Assembly (NCBI RefSeq): GCF_016909155.1
Contig: NZ_JAFBFG010000003.1
Location: 89,565-153,564, forward strand
Direction: 5' to 3'
Origin: Chryseomicrobium aureum
Lineage (GTDB): Bacteria > Bacillota > Bacilli > Bacillales_A > Planococcaceae
DNA length: 64,000 nt
Both the position numbers and the translations under genes were made by a program. The notes below the pieces were generated by a model that saw nothing but the letters and a program-made list of their open reading frames with translations, was not told the DNA's origin and did no database searches. Numbering within the stretch: the first letter of the stretch is position 1; each line of letters starts with the position of its first letter. Positions 17,107-24,103 of the stretch are shown here, in pieces.

Positions 17107-17234
17107 GGTACCTGTGCACCACACTACTCTGTCTATTCACTACAATTCTATAAACATGAAGAAAGAACCCAGTAATAGCAAGGGCCCTCCTCCTTTTATG
17201 CAAATTGTGTTGAATTGTTTCGTGCACAGGTACC
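17107..17234 (+). repeat. Family C element, copy 1 (128 bp), 3' of the RAYT gene
   Basis: GGTACCTGTGCAC (17107-17119) and GTGCACAGGTACC (17222-17234) are perfect 13-bp inverted ends. Inside are ATTCACTACAATTCTATAAA and a GCAAATTGTGTTGAATTGTTT stretch split by a hairpin of GGGCCCTCCTCC. The same 3' flank plus C arrangement recurs at 22421-22723, so C may mark the right end of the transposon unit. Confidence 0.9.
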
Positions 17235-17302
17235 GATTTTCAACGCTTACTTCTATACGGTTGTGTTCGTTTTCTTCATTTCTATCGTGGCATCTGAAAA
17301 AA

Positions 17303-17346
17303 ATTCGGCAGTTGGTGGACACCTTCATCCATCAACTCCCAGATCC
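17303..17346. repeat. D hairpin module, copy 1
   Basis: CGGCAGTTGGTGGAC followed by TCCATCAACTCCC forms an imperfect stem. The same module occurs at 25495-25541 and 27191-27236, each roughly 65-85 bp ahead of a family B element. Confidence 0.6.
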
Positions 17347-17418
17347 TCTAAGCACTTCTTTTAAACTGACTGTCCTTCCTGACAACCTTTTCACTACAAC
17401 TGGAAGCGGCTACCAAAA

Positions 17419-17545
17419 GGTACCTGGACCCCACACAACTTCAACACAATTTATGTTTATCCAGTTTTTAACACAGGAATGTGGGTTCATTTTGTATAGT
17501 CAATGAATAATCTTCATTGTCCGAATTGTTTTTGGGACAGGTACC
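17419..17545 (+). repeat. Family B element, copy 3 (127 bp)
   Basis: GGTACCTGGACCCC to GGGACAGGTACC, preceded by TGGAAGCGGCTACCAAAA from 17401. Lies downstream of the HsdR-N-type nuclease gene, which ends at 17611. Confidence 0.92.
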
Positions 17546-17610
17546 TATTTTGAAGATAAAAATTTCATCTTCGTTTTTGTTACAAGGTTATTGCCACCAA
17601 TAATACCCAT

Positions 17611-18780
17611 TCATAACTTTATGATTTTCTTATTTTGAAATCTTCTTTTTTTCTTCTTCATCATATTCCTACAAGCTGCGTATGCTAACAACCTTTCTAT
17701 CATATCTGATCCTTCAGTTTCACTGATTGACCTTCCTATTGGCAGTTTTCCTAAATAAATCTTACCGTCAAGTAGCAATTTAGGTTCGTTTTGAATGACA
17801 CTTTGTATGACGTCTTCATTTTTAAAACCGTTTCTTCTACCACTATGAAAGATATCATACGAACCGTCTACTACATTCTCCACTAAGAATTTATCAAGGT
17901 TTAATTGCAAAACATTTGTAGAAATACCTCCCATCTCGACTGCTACCGTTAAATACGTGTTTCCATTTCTATTTCCATACACAGGATCATTTTGTAAGCT
18001 CGGAGTACCAAAAATACCAATACGAAAAATTGTATAATTTTCTTTAGGTGATTGAACTAGAAAACTTCGATAATAACCTGCAAAGTTGCCTCCACTTGGA
18101 TTTCCGGAGTTAAATATTCCGTATGAATAATCTTTAATAATCTTATGATTGAATCGTCCAGTTGGATTAATATCGCCACATAATATATAATTTTGAAGTT
18201 CTGCAATTAGAGTATGTAATTCTGACTGAGTACCTTCGCCAATATATTCAGTCCCTTTAATGAAATCCATATATTTCTTGTAGGAAATCAACTCATACGG
18301 CAATCTTCGCATTCGTACTACCTGTTGATAATGTACTTCACCGCTAATCAAATTTTTATAGGTATAAAAATCAGTAGTAAGCAATTTCAAACCATCCTCT
18401 GAGCACTCATAAAATTGTGTTTCTTTACCATTTGAAACCCCTACATATTTGGCTTTAAGAATCCTATTATATTTTTCCACTTGTACAAGTGTTTCTTCTG
18501 TTAAAGAAATGTGACTTGCTTTAATTTCTAGTACAAGAAAAGGATATTTCTTCTGGTTTGAATCTATTTTCCAAACAATAATGTCTGCTCTCATATTTGA
18601 AGTAGATTTGATAGTATTTAAAGGAAATTCTAGGGAGATGCATTCCTCTGGAACTCCCATCTCATCAAGTAAGAAATCAACTACTTTTTGTCTAACAATC
18701 TCTTCTGGAGTTCTTTGAAGAAGAATTTTCCGATTCCTACACTCTATCAACTTCTTAGTTCCCCTTTTATAAATTGTCAT
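17611..18780 (-). CDS. Stand-alone type I restriction HsdR N-terminal-like nuclease protein
   Basis: 389 residues. An HSDR_N-type PD-(D/E)xK domain is evident at 25-150: PEEIVRQKVVDFL, RADIIVW (Asp66) and FLVLEIKAS (Glu85, Lys87), then AKYVGVSNG. No helicase motor follows; the remaining 230 residues are unassigned. It overlaps the preceding small gene by 14 bp, and GAGGT gives a ribosome site 8 bases before ATG. Last gene of a four-cistron minus-strand group. A defence or nucleic-acid repair role is plausible but unproved. Confidence 0.75.
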   Translation of the reverse strand: MTIYKRGTKKLIECRNRKILLQRTPEEIVRQKVVDFLLDEMGVPEECISLEFPLNTIKSTSNMRADIIVWKIDSNQKKYPFLVLEIKASHISLTEETLVQVEKYNRILKAKYVGVSNGKETQFYECSEDGLKLLTTDFYTYKNLISGEVHYQQVVRMRRLPYELISYKKYMDFIKGTEYIGEGTQSELHTLIAELQNYILCGDINPTGRFNHKIIKDYSYGIFNSGNPSGGNFAGYYRSFLVQSPKENYTIFRIGIFGTPSLQNDPVYGNRNGNTYLTVAVEMGGISTNVLQLNLDKFLVENVVDGSYDIFHSGRRNGFKNEDVIQSVIQNEPKLLLDGKIYLGKLPIGRSISETEGSDMIERLLAYAACRNMMKKKKRRFQNKKIIKL

Positions 18781-19066
18781 ATGTCCTTACCTCACTTCTT
18801 AAATACAACGCTAAAGGATAACGATCGACAATACCTAAATCAATATATTCAAAAATTCCATTGACTAAGGACTCTAAATCCGTTGATAATAGACTCCCTT
18901 TTGTATTATTAGTTAGATCATAAAGCAATACTTCTTCTTCGAATTCATTAGAATACAGAGCTAAAAATAAACTTAACTCCGATTGTTCATCCACTTGAAT
19001 TCCTTCATCAATTGCAACGATTATCTTATACGGATTATCTAGAAGATAAGTTTTTAGTTCATTCAC
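18767..19066 (-). CDS. Small acidic protein of unknown function
   Basis: 99 residues, acidic, GTG start (19064-19066), no recognised domain. Translationally coupled: it ends inside the HsdR-N-type gene and begins 3 bp after the 25-codon ORF stop. It may be a partner or inhibitor of the nuclease; only the gene order supports this. Confidence 0.6.
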   Translation of the reverse strand: MNELKTYLLDNPYKIIVAIDEGIQVDEQSELSLFLALYSNEFEEEVLLYDLTNNTKGSLLSTDLESLVNGIFEYIDLGIVDRYPLALYLRSEVRTYDNL

Positions 19067-19069
19067 AGT

Positions 19070-19147
19070 CTATATTACTCCAAGCTTTAGTAATTCATCC
19101 TTATTTAACAACAATCTAGATTTAAAGATTTTTGCCTGCTTACTCAT
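19070..19147 (-). CDS. 25-residue ORF in the nuclease operon
   Basis: Reads MSKQAKIFKSRLLLNKDELL and five more residues. The ribosome site GGAGG is 8 bases before the ATG, the ATG overlaps the stop of the preceding degenerate gene (TATGAGTAA), and its stop is 3 bp before the next GTG start. The tight packing argues that it is translated or is the stump of a longer gene. Confidence 0.5.
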   Translation of the reverse strand: MSKQAKIFKSRLLLNKDELLKLGVI

Positions 19148-19538
19148 AGAATTCGCCTCCAACAATGATCGATATCTTATTTGAATCTTGGTCTGCAGAA
19201 AACTGGAATGTATAAGCGGAGTCCAAATAGTCACTGATAAAATGATTTTCCTCTACTTGTAGTTAAAGACCTTCCATCTTGCCCGCAATCCCAATCTCTT
19301 GTCCAATCTTATACTCTGTCTTTCCATTGTAGAGAAGTATAACGTTTCCGGAATAATAGTCTTGATAATACTCATCCCAAATCGTTGCCAATACCAGAAT
19401 TGTTTTGCCGTTGTATTCCATGATATCTATGATTTCTTCCCAAAAACCCAAAGTCTGGCTTTTATAGTCTTGGTGACGCTTAACAACTTCATAATACTCC
19501 ATGTAGGAAACTGAACTCCAATAGAGCTCTTCTTTCAT
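19140..19538 (-). pseudogene. Degraded gene: 5' end cut by a C element, in-frame stop at 19263
   Basis: From ATG at 19536-19538 the frame reads MKEELYWSSVSYMEYYEVV and runs to a TAA at 19263-19265. It then stays open in the same frame for 40 more codons to a TAA at 19140-19142 that overlaps the next ATG. This suggests a nonsense mutation in a longer gene. Upstream, the frame enters element C2 directly, so any read-through N-terminus (a GTG at 19577) is element-encoded. Family not recognised. Confidence 0.6.
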
Positions 19539-19543
19539 TCTGA

Positions 19544-19670
19544 GGTACCTGTGCACCACACTACTCAGTCTATTCACTACAATTCTATAAATATTCAGGA
19601 GGAACCCAACAATAGCAAGGTCCTCCTCCGTTTATGCAAATTGTGTTGAATTATTTTGAGCACAGGTACC
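19544..19670 (+). repeat. Family C element, copy 2 (127 bp)
   Basis: GGTACCTGTGCAC to GAGCACAGGTACC; the ends pair with one mismatch. It abuts the first codon of the degraded gene at 19538 and has replaced that gene's upstream region. Confidence 0.9.
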
Positions 19671-19706
19671 GATTTAATCAAAGCAAAATTGTATTGTTCA
19701 CTATAA

Positions 19707-21065
19707 TCATAAAATAAGTGAGTCGTCACTATTCATGAAATCAGAAAATGAAGCCAATGTTGGATATTTAAACTCAATATTTAATTTTGTTGCAATTGTG
19801 GTAAGCGCCGTTTCTGTCCAAGAGTCCTGTCGGATAGCTAATTCTACTATTGTATCTAATTCTACCAGAGTTTCTCCATACTCTTTATAGTAGTTGAGAA
19901 TTAACTTTTCTTGTTCCCGAATTTCGCCGATTACTAATACAGCCAACTCTTCTGCTTTTTTTCTTTCCTCAATGGACAATTGAAGGTCTTTCTGTGACGT
20001 CACAAAGGCTTTATAAAGTTGCTTCATTCCAATAAGTGCAACCGGTCCAGCGATGGCTGCTCCGACGGGTCCAAATAAAGCCGCTCCTGCTGCTGTCATC
20101 ACAATCCCAGAGAAGCAAGATACAGAATTTGAGCCTAAACCTAGAAGATATTCTTCAGTTGAAATCTGATTCCGAATGTACTTATTAGTAAGTTCTGAAA
20201 TATTGACTGCTGAACTTGCAAGTGAAGCAACTACATTTCCATTCATGATTGGGTTGTTTTTCCCTACATACTTCAACCCATAGGCAACTCCACTAATAAC
20301 ACTACTTCTAACTGCGCTATTTAAAGCAGCCTTGGAAGTTTCTTTAACGCAGAATTCTTTTGCATAACCACTTTGAATACCTTGTACTGCTCCACCTAAA
20401 AAAGCTCCCGCTAATGCTCCAGAAATCATGGCTGATGATAGACCATCCATCAACTCCAAATGATTTAGACAATCGGCAACTTCTTCTGGATTCTTTGCAG
20501 CATCCATAGCCTCAGAATATTTGGTACCTCCGGAACTAATAGTTTTATACTTTAGTTCACCCTGTAAATGTTCTTTAGCCACTTGGTAATCTTTAGCATA
20601 TATCCCCTCCTTACTAATACGTTTTTCTAAAAGCTCGTCTACTTTAAGCACTTTATCGGAATTGACAAGCCGGTCCATTCCCACATAATTTTCTTTTGCA
20701 ATTGAACGGGTTAGAGTAGCCGCACTCGCTGATGACTTTGCTTGAATCTCTTTCAATATGTCACCCTGTGGATTTCTAATCCAAACATCCGCAGCAGCAT
20801 GAGGATACCCTAATTGATCCGTAGTAACGGCTCTTAATAAATCTCCTCCTTTTGCAGCAGATACATTGAATTTCGTGACTTCCAAAACTTCAAATAAACG
20901 CCCTTGTGTTAACTTAGGGTCACAATTGATATATTGGAGTGCCACCTTTTTTAATTGCTCCGTACCCGATACAGTTTCTATCAACGCATTGCCTTGACGC
21001 TCTATAGTCTCACTAACGAGTTGAGTAGCTACAAAATCAAGGTCGGATTGACGAATGGCTACCAT
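19707..21065 (-). CDS. Uncharacterised protein: nuclease-like N-terminus plus glycine-rich membrane segments
   Basis: 452 residues, not assigned to a named family. The N-terminal part has QGRLFEVLE (Glu59), AADVWI (Asp93) and KEIQAKSS (Glu106, Lys110), the spacing of a PD-(D/E)xK-like nuclease core, followed by YVGMDRLVNSDKV. The middle and C-terminal parts hold two glycine-zipper hydrophobic stretches (about 208-232 and 330-360), then a charged helical tail. Gene 3 bp downstream of the next entry, clearly one operon. Possibly a membrane-acting conflict protein. Nuclease fold is a motif-level guess. Confidence 0.6.
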   Translation of the reverse strand: MVAIRQSDLDFVATQLVSETIERQGNALIETVSGTEQLKKVALQYINCDPKLTQGRLFEVLEVTKFNVSAAKGGDLLRAVTTDQLGYPHAAADVWIRNPQGDILKEIQAKSSASAATLTRSIAKENYVGMDRLVNSDKVLKVDELLEKRISKEGIYAKDYQVAKEHLQGELKYKTISSGGTKYSEAMDAAKNPEEVADCLNHLELMDGLSSAMISGALAGAFLGGAVQGIQSGYAKEFCVKETSKAALNSAVRSSVISGVAYGLKYVGKNNPIMNGNVVASLASSAVNISELTNKYIRNQISTEEYLLGLGSNSVSCFSGIVMTAAGAALFGPVGAAIAGPVALIGMKQLYKAFVTSQKDLQLSIEERKKAEELAVLVIGEIREQEKLILNYYKEYGETLVELDTIVELAIRQDSWTETALTTIATKLNIEFKYPTLASFSDFMNSDDSLIL

Positions 21066-21068
21066 AAG

Positions 21069-22085
21069 TTACCCTTCTAGTTCTTTCATGGAACTTTTAA
21101 GCTCTTTAATTTTCGCCTTTACAGATGGAATTAACGTACCTTCACTATCAAGTAAAGTCGTATTTAAAATCTCCTTCACAACAACTGCTGCTTTGTAATT
21201 TATATATATCAGTTGTTGTTCTTCAAATGAATACTTAGAGAAATCTGTTCCCTTATGTTTGATAAGATTCTTCATTTGAACTATCTTTATATCGAATAAG
21301 TTTTGCAATTTCGTTGCCAGACGCATTAATGAATTTGTTGTTTTTTTAATTGCTTGCATAGCATTAGTAGCTGATTTCAATTTTTCAATATCCACCTCCA
21401 CCTCCGCTTTCCGTTCGTACATCTCATTTAGTTTCTTTTCAGTAGAAGCTGAAAAGATGAGACTTCCTATGGCCAAGGCAGGGGCTAATGCAATACCTCC
21501 CAACACCATAGTACCTCCAGCAATACCAAATCCTCCAGCAGCTAAAGATCCACCACCTAGAAAAGCCAGAGTTGCATTCTGTGCAGCAATACCACTTAGT
21601 GTAGCAATAGTAGTACCTGTTGAGGCAGCAGCGAATGTAGTAGTGGCGCCTAGTGCTCCCATGGCTGCTAATCCCCCACTTGCAAGAGATGCAATGCCTG
21701 CTTTTAATACTTGCCCTGCTTCTACAACTTGTTTCTCCATAACGACTAACAATTGCTCTATATCTTGATCAGCTACAAACTCTTCTGTAATAGCCTGACC
21801 ATCAAAAGATACATTTTTTATCTGTTGAAACGTTTCAACAAACTGATGCATAGTCGTGTCCAAAATGTTGAGCTTTAACTCTCCATAGTATTCTAATGAT
21901 AAATTTGTAGCAACCTTTTGAGACTCAAATTTCTCGTAAGCAGCAGAGTAAGCTTTTTCTAAATCTTTAGCAATTTCTTTGGTCTCTTTCATATTGCGAT
22001 AAGAATCTGTGCCTTTCTTTGCTGCTATAGCTGTCGAAACGACAGATGCACCTGCTACAATTATAGGTATCAAGGGTAGTGGCAT
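21069..22085 (-). CDS. Uncharacterised membrane protein with glycine-rich core and coiled coil
   Basis: 338 residues. An N-terminal hydrophobic segment (3-22), helical region to about 125, a long Gly/Ala-rich hydrophobic stretch at about 128-215 that could make several close-packed membrane helices, then a coiled coil (about 215-265) and a charged tail. This layout recalls pore-forming or membrane-remodelling proteins, but no family was recognised. First gene of the pair with the 452-residue protein. Confidence 0.6.
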   Translation of the reverse strand: MPLPLIPIIVAGASVVSTAIAAKKGTDSYRNMKETKEIAKDLEKAYSAAYEKFESQKVATNLSLEYYGELKLNILDTTMHQFVETFQQIKNVSFDGQAITEEFVADQDIEQLLVVMEKQVVEAGQVLKAGIASLASGGLAAMGALGATTTFAAASTGTTIATLSGIAAQNATLAFLGGGSLAAGGFGIAGGTMVLGGIALAPALAIGSLIFSASTEKKLNEMYERKAEVEVDIEKLKSATNAMQAIKKTTNSLMRLATKLQNLFDIKIVQMKNLIKHKGTDFSKYSFEEQQLIYINYKAAVVVKEILNTTLLDSEGTLIPSVKAKIKELKSSMKELEG

Positions 22086-22342
22086 AATTATACCTGCTCT
22101 CTGATTTGTAATATATTTCTATATTCAATGTACCTTATAGGAAACTAAAATTCCACTGAAACTCCACAAATAACAAAATATTCTATCAATAAATTTAAAG
22201 AAATAAGTTCTTATTCAACCCTTCTATATTAATATTGTAACCGCCAAATAAAGTGAACAGTTTTTGCTCATTTACGTTGCACACTTTTTATTCAACTATC
22301 TCATCCCTTTGACTATAGGTATCTGTCTCTAGGAGGAAGCAA

Positions 22343-22420
22343 ATGGAGGAAAAACGTTTGATTTATATTGAAGTACATCAATTAAAGAAACAAGGTGTGA
22401 AGATAACTCAGATTTTTAGA
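22343..22420 (+). pseudogene. N-terminal fragment of an IS21-type IstA transposase
   Basis: 26 codons beginning MEEKRLIYIEVHQLKKQGVK, with AGGAGGA ribosome site, match the start of IstA-like transposases. The frame is then fused at about 22421 to the 3' end of a RAYT gene copy. The 100 bp upstream (from about 22236) probably include the left end of the lost insertion sequence. Confidence 0.55.
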
Positions 22421-22595
22421 AGGACGACGAACGAACAGATACGCTTTTCGGTCGAGAGCGCTTTAACTAGCGGGCGGAGTGACTCGCATCAGAATCAGAC
22501 GAACTTGGTATATACTGATGATTACAGATCAGAACTTTTTCTTAAGAATTCCTCTCTGAGGGATCTGTGTAGAGATTTCCAGAATTCCCCTCTGA
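22421..22595 (+). pseudogene. 3' remnant of a second RAYT copy
   Basis: AGGACGACGAACGAACAGAT and the following bases align with the last 100 bp of the intact RAYT gene (from about 16935) and its 3' flank (AGAACTTTTT, AGAATTC, CCAGAATTCCCCTCTGAGG), with point changes and small frameshifts. The alignment runs straight into C element copy 3. Confidence 0.7.
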
Positions 22596-22723
22596 GGTAC
22601 CTGTGCACCACACTACTCTGTCTATTCACTACAATTCAATACATATGAAGGAGGAACCTAGCAATAGCAAGGTCCCTCCTCCGTTTATGCAAATTGTGTT
22701 GAATTGTTTTGTGCACAGGTACC
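22596..22723 (+). repeat. Family C element, copy 3 (128 bp)
   Basis: Perfect 13-bp inverted ends GGTACCTGTGCAC/GTGCACAGGTACC. Inner sequence matches copy 1. Its right edge, with the shared CGATTTTCAAC tail, cuts into the P-type ATPase fragment. Confidence 0.92.
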
Positions 22724-22733
22724 GATTTTCAAC

Positions 22734-22940
22734 TAAAACATCAATACTGACAACTTTTACTTTTAATGCCTGATAGGCTTGGATTGCAATCGGCGCCACA
22801 CCAAGAATGGATGCAATGATGAGCGACCAATTGAAAATGGCCATGTTGTCTAAGGAAAATCGTCCGAAGAATGCAAGTGCAATCAAAATTGCACTGATCA
22901 GTGTAATGGAATTCTTTTTACTTAATATATATCTTTGCAT
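22734..22940 (-). pseudogene. N-terminal fragment of a heavy-metal P1B-type ATPase
   Basis: From an ATG with GGAGG 8 bases upstream, the frame reads MQRYILSKKN, a hydrophobic hairpin (SAILIALAFFGRF, IIASILGVAPIAIQAYQALK) and VKVVSIDVL. This is the first transmembrane pair and start of the VISID(V/L)L segment of CadA/ZntA-type ATPases. After about 69 codons the frame runs into C3 and ends there as element-encoded residues. The upstream TTGATTCGAATCAA palindrome (23030-23043) and TATACT box suggest a formerly regulated promoter. Confidence 0.65.
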
Positions 22941-23164
22941 GTTGATTCCCTCCAATTTCATTTTCATTTGTATTCCTTGTTGATGACTCTAGTATAGGAT
23001 GTTTCTATGAAATAAAAATTGATTCGAATCAAGTTCTATTGTAAAAGTGAAAAATTATAATAGAACAGCAAAACAAAACCAACTGTTTTACGGAATAACT
23101 CTTATATATTTTTGAAAAGGAATCTGGTATCCGCAGAAACTAGAGATGGAAACGACTACCAAAA

Positions 23165-23291
23165 TGTACCTGGACCCCACACAACTTCAACACATTTTAT
23201 GATTATCCAGTTTTTAACACAGGAATGCGGGTTCATTTTGTATATCCGGTGAATAGTCTTGATTGTCCGAATTGTTTTTGGGACAGGTACC
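23165..23291 (+). repeat. Family B element, copy 4 (127 bp)
   Basis: TGTACCTGGACCCC (one change in the left tip) to GGGACAGGTACC, with left extension TGGAAACGACTACCAAAA. Ends 7 bp before the RAYT-like fragment and replaces that gene's 5' part. Confidence 0.9.
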
Positions 23292-23298
23292 TATTTTA

Positions 23299-23622
23299 AT
23301 GGTCGAATCCCTTGAGGACTATCCTTACAGCAGCTTCCCCTATTATGCCTTCTCAGATCTCATTCCCCCGCGTTTTCTTGACACGACCTACCTCCCGAAC
23401 TTGCTCCCCTATCCTTTTGCTCCGAACAAAGAAGGGTATTTGGCGTTTGTCTTGCACCGGACGTTCTTTGCGATCGAGGACGGGCGATACAAAGAAGAGG
23501 TGCATTCGCAGGCACTTGTTCCGTTCAAGGCTTTGGTGCTGCGTAATCGGAGGATCCGCGGCATGCGAACGATGGTGCCGGAAGATGAAAAAGGACAGCC
23601 CGTGGTGGACTGCCCTGAATGA
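23299..23622 (+). pseudogene. C-terminal fragment of a third, divergent RAYT
   Basis: About 107 codons: VESLEDYPYSSFPYYAF, PPRFLDTTYLPNLLPYPFAP and GYLAFVLHRTFFAIEDG parallel the intact RAYT from MVTDLHDYPYSSFPYYAG onward, but with many substitutions, so it is not a recent copy. HUH and Tyr motifs are missing. Its 5' boundary coincides with the end of B4. Confidence 0.75.
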
Positions 23623-23719
23623 CAACTTAGTGGAGATCAAGTTTAAAACATGCGGAAAAAGCTAGTTTGAAATGCTAGTTTGTATGCGCAAAAATCAGAT
23701 ATGGAAGCAGCTCCCAAAA

Positions 23720-23847
23720 GGTACCTGGACCCCACACAACTTCAACACAATTTATGTTTATCCAGTTTTTAACATAGGAATGCGGGTTCCCAGTGCATAG
23801 CCAGTGAATAATCTTCATTGTCCGAATTGTTTTTTGGGACAGGTACC
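23720..23847 (+). repeat. Family B element, copy 5 (128 bp)
   Basis: GGTACCTGGACCCC to GGGACAGGTACC with one extra T in the run before GGGACAGG. Left extension TGGAAGCAGCTCCCAAAA. Confidence 0.92.
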
Positions 23848-23958
23848 TTTTTTGTTAATGATGAATTAGTAGTGATCAACTTTAAAACATGCGGAAAAAG
23901 CTAGTTTGAAATGCTAGTTTGTATTCGCAAAAATCAGATATGGAAACAGCTCCCAAAA

Positions 23959-24097
23959 GGTACCTGGACCCCACACAACTTCAACACTATTTATGATTAT
24001 TCACTTTCCAACGCAGGAATGCGGGTTCTTTTTGCATATCTCATGAATAATCTTGATTGTCCGAATTGTTTTTGGGACAGGTTTCTGTTTGGGTACC
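23959..24097 (+). repeat. Family B element, copy 6 (139 bp, altered right tip)
   Basis: GGTACCTGGACCCC at the left. At the right GGGACAGGT is followed by 11-12 extra bases before GGTACC, so the tip is altered. The element ends 6 bp before the stop codon of the SEC-C gene on the other strand. Confidence 0.88.
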
Positions 24098-24103
24098 TAT
24101 TTG

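Larger units (their letters stand above)
23615..24098 (+). repeat. 239-bp tandem duplication, each unit ending in a B element
   Basis: The segment GATCAAGTTTAAAACATGCG (from 23635) through ATGGAAGCAGCTCCC and a whole B element recurs with few changes 239 bp later (from 23874). Two CTAGTTTG direct repeats lie in each unit. The duplicated piece starts in the 3' end of the RAYT fragment. Confidence 0.85.

Noticed and set aside
22086..22235. Promoter or small RNA upstream of the 338-residue membrane protein gene
   Set aside because: AT-rich sequence without a clear -35/-10 pair or stable hairpin; nothing I can support.
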